Source: Craterostigma plantagineum
Taxonomy: Eukaryota > Streptophyta > Magnoliopsida > Lamiales > Linderniaceae
NCBI GenBank assembly: GCA_027422505.1
Contig: JAPQWV010000355.1
Span: 372,001-436,000 of the forward strand
Direction: 5' to 3'
DNA length: 64,000 nucleotides
Positions 42,906-53,494 of the stretch are shown piece after piece. The position numbers and the translations under genes are program-made. A model generated the notes under the pieces. That model saw only the letters and a program-made list of their open reading frames with translations, was not told the DNA's origin and searched no databases. Position 1 is the stretch's first letter. Every line of letters starts with the position of its first letter.

Positions 42906-44229
42906 TATGGAACTTTTGGAATCACAATAAATAGGAATTCTATTGAAATCAAATCCGTAATCTCGTAGTTGAGTTCTGATCGACAAAATTTGTGAGCAAC
43001 AACTTGCGGCAGCAACATATTCAGCTTCCGTCGTGGAAGCTGACACACAATTTTGTTTAGAAGCCCAACATACGAGTTTGTCTCCAATGAATTGAATGTT
43101 GCCCGATGTGCTTTTCCTGTCCAATCTGCAGCTTGCGAAATCTGCATCAAAATATCCAATTAGTTGCATACATGAGTTCTTAGGATACCAAAGTCCTAGG
43201 TCTGGAGTGCCTTTTAGATACTTCAAAATTCTCTTGACGACATGAAGATGCGACTCCTTTGGATTAGCTTGGAATCGAGCGCATAGGCATGTGGAAAATA
43301 GAATATCTGGTCTGCTGGAAGTGAGATGAGCAGAGAGCCTATAATTCCTTTGTAATGGGTAGCATCTATAGGTTCACCCAAATGATCTGCATCGAGAGTG
43401 CACGATGTCGACATTGGAGTACTTGAAGATTTGCTCTTGTCGATACCATATTTTCTGAGAATGTCGTGGACATACGTGGATTGATTGATAAGTATCCCAT
43501 CCTGAAGTTTCTTGATTTGCAGTCCAAGGAAGGAAGATATTTCTCCAATCATACTCATTTCAAACTCTGCTTTCATTAACGTACTGAATTCGACATAGAG
43601 TTGCGAATTGGTAGAGCCAAAAATGATATCATCCACGTAGATCTGTACAAGCATGATATCAGAACCATCCTTTTTGACGGACAATGTGCTGTCAATTTTC
43701 CCTTTAGTGAAGCCTGAGTTGTTGAGGAAGTTGGATAAAACCTCGTACCAGGCTCTTGGAGCTTGCTTTAGCCCATATAGTATTTTGTCTAGTTTGTAGA
43801 CGAAGTCCGGATGTTCTGTATTGAGGAATCCGTCATGCTGTGAGACGTATACTTCTTCCTTCAAAATTCCATTCAAGAAGGTCGTCTTTACGTCCATTAG
43901 ACAGTGAAGTCTTTGTGTGCTGCATATGCTAGGAACAGTCTGATCGCTTCAATTCTTGCTACATGAGCAAAAGTTTCGTCGTAGTCGATTCCTTCTTGTT
44001 GATTGTACCCTTTAGCTACAAGCCTAGCCTTGTTACGAATTACCACACCATCTTCGTCTTTCTTGTTCTTAAATACCCATTTTGTTCCGATCACTGTCTT
44101 GCCTTTTGGACGACGAACTAAGTTCCAGACTTTGAGATGCTCGAATTGATTAATTTCCTCTTGCATGGCTACTATCCAGTTCGGGTCACGTAGTGCGTTT
44201 ATTACTCTGGTACGTTCCGTTTGGCTCAA
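42906..44229 (-). pseudogene. Copia reverse transcriptase and RNase H (element A)
   Basis: RT begins at about 44229: [60 protein letters not shown]. It continues (43223-43897) with [34 protein letters not shown], the catalytic [10 protein letters not shown] and [18 protein letters not shown], where a frame change occurs. RNase H (42906-43226) has IGYFDADFASCRLDRKSTSG and STTEAEYVAAASCCSQ, and IYCDSKSSIAI near its end. It is cut there by the LTR of element B. The last part of RNase H is not found elsewhere in the window. Confidence 0.85.
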
Positions 44230-44277
44230 GAAACAAGTAAAATTAAGCTGGTTTGATACCGAACCTCTAGACTTTAC

Positions 44278-46151
44278 TCATGCAGTGGGATCTCCTATTA
44301 TTTGATTGGGAGGATGATTTCGAGTCCATTTCTTTTCGTGAGGTAGTATAATTTCATCCATTTCTGATTCTTCAGGGAGTGAGTTCTCGATCTCAGAGGC
44401 AGTAGTGTTTCTAGCGGAAGCAGATGAGTTTTCTGTCTGAGCTGCTGGGATCGAAGTATCAAGGCCTGAGGGTGGAACCGTTTGTTGAGGAATGGGCACA
44501 GATTCAGAAGTTGATGTACTTGGATTGGGTACTGTATTAGGAAAGGAATCGTCATTTGTCATGTTTTGGTTTGTGGAGAAGTACATGTGTTCGAAGAGCT
44601 GATTCAGATCCATTTTCTCTTGAGCTTGTTGACTGAAACATATTGGGTTGGAGTGTCTTGATTCGTCGGCTGCATGATGTTGGTATTGCCCCAATTTTTC
44701 TTTGTCTGACCCAGGTTCTGAACGGTTGTGTTCCGAAGCACCACTCGACGACTCTCCCAATTCCATACGTGATTGAGTAGAACCGATTGATGTTGGTTCG
44801 AGCCCTGAGCTGCTTTGTCCAGAATTAATTTCTAGACCCTCATCAAAAGTGACATTTGCACTTTCGATGATCATTCTCCTTTCACGAAGATATACCCTGT
44901 ACGCCTTAGATTGCGCAGAGTAGCCCACAAAAATTCCTTCTGTAGCCTTCGGATCTAGCTTAGATTTGACTTCTCGGTCGTTGGCGACGAAGCATTTGCA
45001 TCCAAAAATCCTCAAGTGAGCAATGTTGGGCAATCTTTCATTTATTAGTTCATAAGGCGTCTTTCCAAATCTTAGATGAATATTTGTTCGCTCCTGAGTA
45101 TAGCAAGCAGTGTTCATTACTTCTGCCCAGAGAAAATGAGGTAACGATAATTGTATTAGCATTGTCCAGGCAGCTTCTACAAGCGTTCGATTTCTCCTTT
45201 CTACGACTCCATTCTGTTGGTGCGTGTGGACAGCGGAGAATTGTTGTGTAATCCCTAGAGATACGCAGAAATCACTGAGCTGTTGATTCTTGAATTCAGT
45301 TCAATTGTCAGATCGAATTACTTTAACACTGCGCTGAAGCAAGTTCTGCGTTGTCCTAATGAGATTTGGAATGTGTTCAACTGTCTCTGATTTTGTCCGT
45401 AAGAATCGGACCCAAGTATAGCGTGAGTAATCGTCTACAATAACCATCATATATCGCTTTCCACGGATGCTGTCTGTTCGCATTGGGCCACATAGATCGA
45501 TGTGTAATAGCTCTAGTGATGTTGAGTCGATGATATGTGTTTTGATGGGTGAGATGCCTTTTTCATTTTTCCTTTCTCACAAGCCGGGCATAGATATTCG
45601 TTTTGGTACTTCAGTGGCGGAAGTCCAATAGCCAGTTTGTTGGTCGCCAGCTTGTTGAGAGTCTTGAAATTTAGATGAGATAGCCACTGGTGCCACAAGT
45701 AGTTCGGAACTGATGTTGCTCGGGAGATCAGGAAGATATTTGTCTTGATCTGACGGTCCTAATGTCGATGGTGTACAGATTTCTCTTGCGAGTTCCAGTG
45801 AGAAGTTCGTCACCATTAGCATTGAGAATTTTGCACGTCCTCTTTTGAAACACAACTTGGAGCTCGATGTCACTAAATTGTCCTATAAATAAGAGGTTGT
45901 GTGTCAGCCCTTCAACATAAGAAACTTCCTTGATTGTGAGTCTATTGCATATAAGATCTCCATAACCAAGGATTCTGGCTCAATTTGTTGTTTCCAAAGC
46001 GCACTAGTCCACCTGGCCTATCAACATAGCTGCTCAACAGTCCTTTCTTCCCGGTCATGTGTGTGGAGCAACCTGAATCTAGATACCAAACATGCGGGGC
46101 TTGCAAAATCAAACTAGAGGATTTTAGGTACCCATTTAAAAATGGGTCCAC
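44278..46151 (-). pseudogene. Copia protease and integrase (element A)
   Basis: The protease active site VWYLDSGCSTHMTGKKG lies near 46090. The integrase zinc-binding region is MWHQWLSHLNFKTLNKL and CPACEKGKMKKASHP (45513-45698). The core has KRYMMVIVDDYSRYTWVRFL and VKVIRSDN. The Glu-containing segment near 45190-45210 (RRNRTLVEAAWT on the minus strand) lies in a broken frame. The remainder (44278-45162) has FLWAEVMNTACYTQERTN and IFGCKCFVAN, then a long Ser/Thr/Glu-rich linker. Stops at about 45301 and 45163 interrupt it. Confidence 0.8.
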
Positions 46152-47907
46152 CTCTGTTGTGCTTGTTAGTCCGTATAGACTTTCTACCTAGGCTAGATTT
46201 ATTAGTGTCAGCGGAAGACTTACTATCATGCCCGGAGTCATTAAACGTTTCTAGGACTTGGATTTGGGCTTCCCCAGTCTTAAGCTTTGAACCCAGGCTG
46301 TAGTGGAGCTGTCTTTGTCTTAGTTTTAGAGACGTGTTTTGGAGTCTTTTCTTGTTTTGTGGGTTCTTTTCCAGTATTTGGTTTTGGTCGTTTCTTTTTC
46401 TTTACAAAAACGATGAGTTTTGCGATACATGAGAAAATAACGATGGTACAAAAGTTTTTTGAAGGAAAACAATCTATGACAAACGGTTCGTTAAAATTGT
46501 GGTTCTCCTTCAAAATATCTTCCTTCTTGATCCAGACTTGACCTTTCAATGGCTCTTTTGTGGGTCCTGAAAACTTTAAAGCATTAGTACAAGAAATTTT
46601 ATCATGTGAAATCATGGTATAAGAAAGTGACTGTAGTCTTAATTTTTCTTTAATTGTGGATATTTCCTCGAGGAGTTTCTGCCTTTCATCGTCAAAGGAT
46701 TTTCTCCCTTTTCGAGAGTGGAGTATAGATCACTAATTTTCTTTATGCATTCAGGCATATAACCTGCTGCATACGTAGTTATCGGTGCCTCACTCGCTGA
46801 GTCTCCTGATGTATCTCCTTCACTTGGACGTGGAATATCAGACTCAAATTCAGTTATTGTCGGACATTTTCTTTCTTTATAACTATCATTTAACTCCGTG
46901 TAATCAAATGATGTTTGAGTTTTACTGCGTGTTTGTGTCCCATTTTCACTGACAAAGGGCATGATATTTGCCAAGCAACCTGTCTGCGTGTATTTAAGAT
47001 CATATAGACAAGGTGCAATTGATATGCCTTGTTTTAACTTACATGGGTTTTCAAAACCTAGTCCTTTATGAGGATTATAGAAATCAATGTTTGTAGGTTT
47101 GTTTAAGAAAATGGTCTGTTCTGACTGATCTCGTCGGGTTAATTGGTCCTCTAGTTTTTCAATCGTGGAGTACAGTCTTTCTCTTTCGTTACATAGTAAG
47201 TCATATTTTGCTGAGGCGTCAATTGCTTTATCTCAGTAGGACCTCATTTCTACGGCTAGCTCCTTGGCTTTAGTCTCGGATTTTAGCACTTGAGCTTCTA
47301 GCTTTGCAACTTTCGCATTCGCTACAACTACACGATTTTTCTCACATGCATACTCATACCTAAATTTATCCAGAACTTCTAGATTATTCTGTAGATTTGC
47401 TTATAATTCTCTAATTTTCTTCTTGTTTTGTTTGTTCATATTATGAAGAGTTATAAATTCAGCTTTCATTTTAAGTAAGGAATCATAGTCAGCTTCGCTT
47501 ACCTCAACTATGTCTGAGTTGTCGGTGGTTTCCTTTTCTTATTCATTTCCTCCAGCTTCAACTTCATCCACTTCTTCATCCAGTCTGGCTGTCAGTGCCA
47601 TGTTTTCTTCCTCGCTGTCTGAAGTGTCCTCAAGCCAATGATCCTGTTCAGCCATTAAGACCATTCATTTCTCATTCTGCTCAGCTAGTTGGACTTTTCT
47701 TCTATAGTGATTGAGATCCTTTTTCTTGGGCATTCTGCATTCTCTGGCAAAATGTCCAGATTTCCCGCAGTTATAGCATTTTTCGGCTTGAGGGACAGGT
47801 TCAAAGGTATTTTCTTCCTCCTAGGCCTTTCCTTTTGAGTTAGAGGAAGTTCTTTGCGGTTGGATGAGGATCCAGGTTTCTTGTAGAATTTCTTCTGTAC
47901 AAAGTTT
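46152..47907 (-). pseudogene. Copia gag C-terminal half (element A)
   Basis: Includes a zinc knuckle CYNCGKSGHFARECRMP at about 47720-47785, preceded by FVQKKFYKKPGSSSNRKELP. After it a long Glu/Lys/Ala-rich coiled-coil region runs to about 46640 (for example AKVAKLEAQVLKSETKAKEL near 47290 and DLLCNERERLYSTIEKLEDQ near 47180). Such a long coiled-coil gag extension is usual for Sireviruses. Several frame changes and stops are present (about 47230, 47400, 47540, 47667). Confidence 0.65.
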
Positions 47908-47916
47908 GAACCCCAT

Positions 47917-49104
47917 TTGTTCGTCCATCTCCCAATCTGTGATGCTGTCAACGTTTGCTTGCCTCAACGCATCCAAGTAGGCCGGAAGTAAACCGTAACA
48001 ATCGTCTCTGTTACCGACTAATTCGTTCGACGCTAGTTGCTTGCCTTTCCAAGCCTTGTAGTACGAGACATCTACTCCCCTGTTCTGCATCATCGACATG
48101 ATTGACTTGGGTGGCGGAATATCTTTAGGACCGGTGAAATGTTCCAACAGAACTTGTGATACAACTGATGAACTTCCTTGCAGATGTCTACGGCGACGAT
48201 GAGAAACGCCGCAGGTGTGCTTGCCGCAATATGTTTGGATTGAGAAAAAAGGGGAGTCCTTATTCTGTGCAGCTCGTACTCGCCATGTGCATCCTTCGGT
48301 TGCGCATTTTGCTACGTACATGGTTTTATTTGATCGGACCAATTTGAACTCGAAACACGCATCAAGGGCGACTTTAGTGATCACGTCCTTGACTTCCTTC
48401 TTGTCCCGAAATTCCTGACCAACAAACATGCTTGAACCATCCCCAAATCCATACGTGCCGTCGTCAGCATGTGGAGAGTTATGCTCCGCCATTGTGACAT
48501 CGGCATTATCACTTTATGAAGCATAATGTTCCTCGGGTTATTCGAACGTATCATCTTCATTCTCATTTTGATTCTCGCACAGTCCGGTTTGATCTTCTTG
48601 AAAACCCTCGTATTCAGAAAGATGGTAAGAGTGGTAGTTAGATGTGTCGCCCATGTAACCCTCCACGGGATGGATTTCCTCATTTGCGTCGCACTGCTCT
48701 ATTAGACCGACGTTGAAATTCGATTCATCATTAAGATGAGCTTGTGGTGGTGTGGCACTGACAAAGGACACAACCTCAACATGGAGCACGGGTCTAGACT
48801 ATGGACCACCAAAACCAAGGTATGCACGTATACCGTAGTCATTCTCGATGTAGATGGGTCGTGGGAAATCGTAAACTACGCTAGGCATGTAGCTTAACGT
48901 GAGTTTAGAATTCTCGGTGTATAGCGACAACACCTTCACAATCCCATTCTTCACGTCATCTAACGTGCATGTTTCCTCGACCAAGATTGATTGCCATCTA
49001 TGAGTAGGAAGAGGACACCACTTCGAGGTATTGTCCTCGCCAATTATCCACTGACCCTCTACTTGGAACACAATGTTAGTGATTGTCATGATTATCCCCT
49101 GCAA
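47917..49104 (-). pseudogene. MULE transposase N-terminus (truncated)
   Basis: A single reading frame with three in-frame stops (48799-48801, and two between 48493 and 48538) and no frameshift. The first part (GQWIIGEDNTSKWCPLPTHR) resembles the N-terminal domain of plant MULE transposases, followed by an acidic linker. The MuDR-type DNA-binding domain is at about 48060-48430: FVGQEFRDKKEVKDVITKVA, CATEGCTWRVRAAQ, YCGKHTCGVSHRRR. Then VSYYKAWKGKQLA and YLDALRQANVDSITDWEM follow, the region just before the catalytic domain. The DDE catalytic domain is missing. It would bind transposon ends if expressed, but this copy is dead. Confidence 0.75.
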
Positions 49105-49329
49105 TAAAAGTAAAATATATTAGAACCATAGCCCTACTTGCGAATCCAATACAACTTGCGAAACCCTAGTTTGCGAAAACAATAGTTTGCAAAAACCCTA
49201 GTTGTCGAAATTGTTATTTCGGATGATGTGTTTGCTAACGTGATTTCTAGGCATATTTAAAGCCCTAACAGCTTCCAAACCCCTAACAGATTTCGAAAAC
49301 CCTAACAGCTATCGAAAACCCTAACATAT

Positions 49330-49830
49330 AAGCATTGGACCCCTGCACCAGCGCATGGGACCCAAGCTCTAGAGCGCGAGACCCATGACTTAGTGCGCGG
49401 GACCCATGCCCTAGGACGGCCCATGCACTGATACGCGGGACCCCAGCACCAGCGCCTGGGGTCCTTGAACTGATGCCTGGGTCCCGTGATCTAGCGCGCG
49501 CGGACCCGTGCTCAGTGCGCGCGCCCCCTGCACTGATGCACAGAACCTCGGCACCAGCGTGCGGGGACCCTGAATTGATGCCCGGGTCCCGTGCACTAGC
49601 GCACGCAGACCCGTGCTCCATCGCGCGTGCGCCCTGCACTGATGTGCGGGACCCCAGCACCAGCGCCTGGGGCCCTTGAACTGATGCTCGGGTCCCATGC
49701 TCTAGCGCGCGGACCCATGCACCAGTGCGCGCGGCCCCTGCACCAGTGTGCGGGGACCGTGTAAACATGCGCGGGGCCCCAGATCTACTGCATGGGGCCC
49801 TTGTGGATATATGTGTGGGTTCCATGAAGC
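49330..49830. repeat. GC-rich degenerate minisatellite in the MULE remnant
   Basis: About 500 bp of GGGACCC-, GCACCAGTGCGCG- and GATGCGCGGG-like elements repeated with units of roughly 30-60 bp, in contrast with the AT-rich surroundings. Both strands are open over long stretches only because of the repeat; I do not regard these frames as genes. It lies between the transposase start and the right transposon end. Confidence 0.7.
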
Positions 49831-50333
49831 ATGACCACGAGTTTTGTCTTTCCGACTGGAAATTCAAAATTCTCGTGGCCAAACATCACGTAATGACAAA
49901 CTCACGTAATTTGGAGGGAAAAATTCGTAATTCAAAAAGAAAAAACTTACTGTAAAGAGTTAGAGCTGGGTTTTTTCTTCCAGACTTGTTTCGCAGACTT
50001 CGAGTTCGACTTAGTGACGAAAATGAGGCTGTGTTTTTCTTTAGAAACGATGAAGAAGAAAGGATGGATCGATCTGGGTTGGTATAGTAATTATTAGGTA
50101 CTGCTGTGCATTTAAATGGAGTTTCGTTTCTCTTATATATATACAGATTGCGTATGTATATTTATTTTTCTTTTTCTTTTATTTCTAGTTAATTAATCGA
50201 GGGGTTAAAGAAGATGGTTAACGGTTAATTAAAATGAAGGCCACTGACCAAAAAAAAAACGTCAACAAGGCTATTTTTTTAATATTGACTGAGTCAAGGG
50301 CCATTTTTTTAAAAGACCCCGAACCCCATCAGG

Positions 50334-50637
50334 ATGTCATTAGGAATGGCTTGCATCATGTATGAGTTTGCGACTTTATCTGCCTTGAGTCTCAGTTTTT
50401 CTTCTTCCTTGCATTGATCAGTCGTCCTCAAGATCCTCTGTTCTTCTCTTGCATGGCTTCGGTAGTAGCTGGGATTATGGTCCAGTATTGCTTTGCTCCA
50501 TTGTAGATAGATTCCAGCAAGTTATCTGGATTGTCCTTGCTCTCGATGAAGTTAATGAACCTTCTCTTCCAGACTGCATATTCTCCATGTCTGATGACAG
50601 GAGGTCTAACATCATTTTCCATGCTTAAGGTGTCCAT
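50334..50637 (-). pseudogene. Copia gag N-terminus (element A)
   Basis: The ATG at 50637 is followed by MENDVRPPVIRHGEYAVWKR and ESIYNGAKQYWTIIP, a copia gag start. After a frame change near 50430 comes LRTTDQCKEEEKLRLKADKV and MMQAIPNDILMGF. The sequence stops being gag at 50333, where the Mutator-like insert begins. The middle of gag is not found. Confidence 0.75.
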
Positions 50638-51614
50638 TACTTGTGTTTTGGATATGATCGTTAACGTGTAATGTGAGGAAAATTAAGTTTAAATCAAGGA
50701 TCGACTTTGGTTTCAGGGTTCGGATCGTGAATTTGAACAAGGATGTAGATTCGCGAATTGAGGATTTGACAGGGTTCGTGAGTGGGATTGATAGAGGATA
50801 GTTTCGCGAATTAGTCTAAGTCAGTGTTTGCAAGGTGGTCAGGGTTCGCGAGTTGTGAAATGGTCCGTCTCAAATAATCGCGAAACTTGTTTGAGTTCGT
50901 GAAATGGCACGGGTTCGCAAGTCGTGAACGGAATTCGTGAAATTCCGAATTCGCAGAGTTGAGAGAGATTCACGAGCTAATTATATCGCGAACTGACCTT
51001 GAATTCGCGAAATGACTTGAGGTGCTGATTCGGGAAAGATCGGTGAATTCGCGAATGGTTGATTCGCAAACTGGTATGAGGATTTGCAAACTGGCCAGAG
51101 AACAAAGATTTGTGAAATTCTAGATTCGCAAAGTACTGGAGAGCGGGATTCGCAAAATCTGAGTTCGTGGAAAACGAAGCACGAATTTGAGATGTTGATC
51201 TTGAGAGATCCGACGGCCCTTGAATTTCCAAGTCACAAAACTTAGCTTCGCGCACTTTGTGAGCTCAATTCGTGAAACTTGATACTTACAGTTCGCAAAA
51301 TTCTTCTGAGACAGAATTCGCGAATTATTAACCCTAACAGCCTGCCGCTCACGAATTCAAGAACAGAACTATAACATAGTTGTTCTTCAATTTTTCAAAC
51401 AAAAATCCAACAAATCTGACTCAAACTCAACAGAAACTGATTTGGTAGTTCTCAGAACTGATAGTTACACTTATAACGGCCTTAACCAACCAGAACAGCC
51501 TCTGAGAAACGCTTGAACCCACGGGTTTAAGATTTGTGACGAAAACTGCAAAATCAAAAGAACTCACACTCCTCGATTCTTCAAAGCTTGAAATGAAGTT
51601 TCCTCACTTACACG
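50638..51614 (-). other. Element A untranslated leader rich in TTCGCGAA motifs
   Basis: This roughly 1 kb lies between the primer site and the gag start of A. It contains no coding region. Between 50740 and 51330 it holds about eight CGCGA-containing sites (for example TTCGCGAA at 50751, 51003, 51044 and 51316). Many more have a single CpG change (TTCGTGAA, TTCGCAAA). Confidence 0.65.
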
Positions 51615-51631
51615 CTTGATCTGATACCGCT
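51615..51631 (-). other. Primer-binding site of element A
   Basis: On the minus strand AGCGGTATCAGATCAAG follows the 5' LTR. It is a slightly mutated initiator tRNA-Met site (TGGTATCAGAGC expected). Confidence 0.65.
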
Positions 51632-51924
51632 TGTAATTCCATATTATCCAAGAACACTTTGATAAAGATTAAAACCTTCGTTGAATATGTGAACAGTGTT
51701 TGGAGGCTTTTTAGAGTTTGCGTACATGAAGTAAATTAGCAAAATGGAAACTTAGATAGGTTAGGGCTTAGGCTTAAATACATTGGAAAGGTATTAAGTC
51801 CATTGGGTCCCCTAACAAGCCCATTACAACCACAACCTTACATATAAAATATACATATAAAATACATTGTAGAGAATCAAAGAAGACTTAGAATAAATAC
51901 ATTGGACTTCTAATATTCCTAACA
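51632..51924 (-). repeat. Element A 5' LTR
   Basis: 293 bp, TGTAATTCC...CCTAACA on the plus strand, matching 10218-10510. It is followed by the CAACC target copy at 51925-51929. Confidence 0.85.
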
Positions 51925-51929
51925 CAACC

Positions 51930-52480
51930 CCATCCAAAGAGCCTCTATTATCCATGAAATTCGAATTGATGCTACCAAGATTGATACTAATCTCTTTTAC
52001 ATCCTGTCGATTTTCCACAACGTCATGCTTTAACATGGAGAGCTCCTCGTAACAAGTGCACAATATGTCGAAAGCCCATCTCAACCATAGCTTCTATTAA
52101 CTAGCATATCTTATGCTAGCTTGCTTTAGCTTCTCATTTTTATTACTAATGGCCATCGGCTTTCGACAATATAGATCCACTTGAACCTTCTTCTCGGCTT
52201 TCATCTTCTCAAAGGAACCACGAGATTTGATTGGAAAGAAAATCTAATCTCCATCACTTTCATAGTATAGCACATTATCGTTATCTTCGACATTGCTAGC
52301 CCAAAGTTCTCTAACTTCTTGCGGACACTTTAAGCATGCCGCAACATCACTGCCCACTTTCCTATCAATTGGGCTCTAGTTGTTCTTCTGTTCATAGTTT
52401 TCTGACAATAGTTACAAGCAACGGCGTTTGTATCTCCTTCATACGGTAATGGCAAAATCTTCGTCCAATATCATTGTGAT
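51930..52480 (-). pseudogene. Possible hAT/BED zinc-finger transposase relic
   Basis: On the minus strand near 52300-52440 a broken frame reads GDTNAVACNYCQKTMN followed, after a frame change, by IGKVGSDVAACLKCPQEVRE and LWASNVEDNDNVLYYESDGD. The C-x2-C plus a later G-x-V-A-x-C pattern recalls BED-type zinc fingers of plant hAT transposases, but the His residues are not clear and no catalytic domain is seen. This is the sequence into which element A was inserted. Confidence 0.3.
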
Positions 52481-53494
52481 TGGTTGACTTAGATCTATCC
52501 CTTGAAGATATATTGTATGTCATTTTCTAATACATTTTAAAGTACATTATTGACAAAAATTTTTCAATAGGGAAGTCAACAATGGGAGTTGTCGTTGGGA
52601 AGGTCAAGCACACCAGTAGGCATTCCCCCTTTAGTTGATCTTTCATGTTTTTATTTTATAATGGGAGTCTCATCGCCCGCTTGGATTCCAGATTCCGATT
52701 TGAAATCACGACTTTTTCAAATCTTCCATTTGGCAATTGAGTCATTTGGATCTCGATTTCGTCCAAATCCAATGTTGAACCTAAACGCTTATTATTGTCC
52801 AATTTGAAATTTCATGTCAAATGGTGTGTTTTCGAAAGTTGAAGTTGAGCCCGTACTGAGTATTTCGTAAACAATAATAATATAGTAATAATGATAATAT
52901 AAATAACATTAGTAAAAATAAAAAAATAATAACAATAATAATTGGAGGGTGAACGATGAGTGACTCACGAGCTCGATGAGCCGACTCGAGCTCTCGCTCG
53001 CACTTGGGTGCTCGAAAGCTCGCAAGCCGGCTTGCGAGCTTGTTTTGATCCATTATTTATTATTATGTATTTTATTTTTTACATTTTAATTTATTTTAAG
53101 AAAAAATAGAAGTCAAGTTCGACAAGCTTCTCGAACTCGAACTTCATTTTGAAATCCGAATATCGAAACCCTAACATTTGGATTTGAAATTAAAATTTTG
53201 AAATCCAAACAAACTCTAAATTAACTTTAGGTTGGGTAAGCACCCACCCCAAGGAAGCGTTGGCATGGCAGATTTTCACGCCATTCGGACCATCCAGGGC
53301 TGGTTTTTAACAACAATGCACCGACTTCGATGTTTACTAAGTATTTGTATTAATCAAAGATCCGTAAGTAATAAAAAAAAATGGAATGTATTCAGTTCCA
53401 CGTTGAACAGAGGCACATAAAATTACAAGTATCATTAGACTTGCTGCGTTACTGAGAGTAATGATACATGTGCTAAGTTACAGAAATCCCACAC
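52481..53494. other. AT-rich intergenic sequence and DHH gene 3' region
   Basis: No gene is recognised. An AT-rich microsatellite-like stretch at 52870-52940 is followed by GAGCTCG-rich sequence (about 52965-53046) that resembles the MITE at 56053-56614 but has no clear ends. The last about 100 bp is presumably the 3' untranslated region of the DHH gene. No obvious poly(A) signal is visible. Confidence 0.4.

Larger units (their letters stand above)
47917..50324 (-). mobile_element. Mutator-like transposon remnant in gag of element A
   Basis: The insert is bracketed by the 9-bp direct repeat GAACCCCAT (47908-47916 and 50325-50333), the duplication size expected for Mutator-like elements. The right end has a plausible terminal sequence (GGGGTCTTTTAAAAAAATGG inward from 50324 on the minus strand), but no matching inverted repeat is seen at the left end. 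It contains the N-terminal part of a MULE transposase and a GC-rich minisatellite. The transposase is cut at the left boundary, so the catalytic domain is absent. Confidence 0.6.
10218..51924 (-). mobile_element. Element A: outer Sirevirus-like copia retrotransposon (nested host)
   Basis: The outer shell of the nest. Its LTRs (10218-10510 and 51632-51924) are each 293 bp and similar along their whole length. They are flanked by the 5-bp target duplication CAACC at 10213-10217 and 51925-51929. A primer-binding site resembling GGTATCAGATC lies just inside the right LTR, so the element is on the minus strand. Its own sequence comprises the leader and gag (46.2-51.6 kb), protease, integrase, RT and RNase H (42906-46151) and, by inference, the env-position reading region at 10553-13830. 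Everything between roughly 13.94 and 42.9 kb is the nested element B with its own insertions. RT motifs and the gag C-terminal coiled coil suggest a Sirevirus-like copia lineage. Confidence 0.8.

Noticed and set aside
49283..49882. 199-codon open frame on the minus strand rich in Gly, Ala, Ser and His
   Set aside because: It is a translation of the GC-rich minisatellite, with several overlapping frames open on both strands, so the openness comes from the repeat and not from selection.
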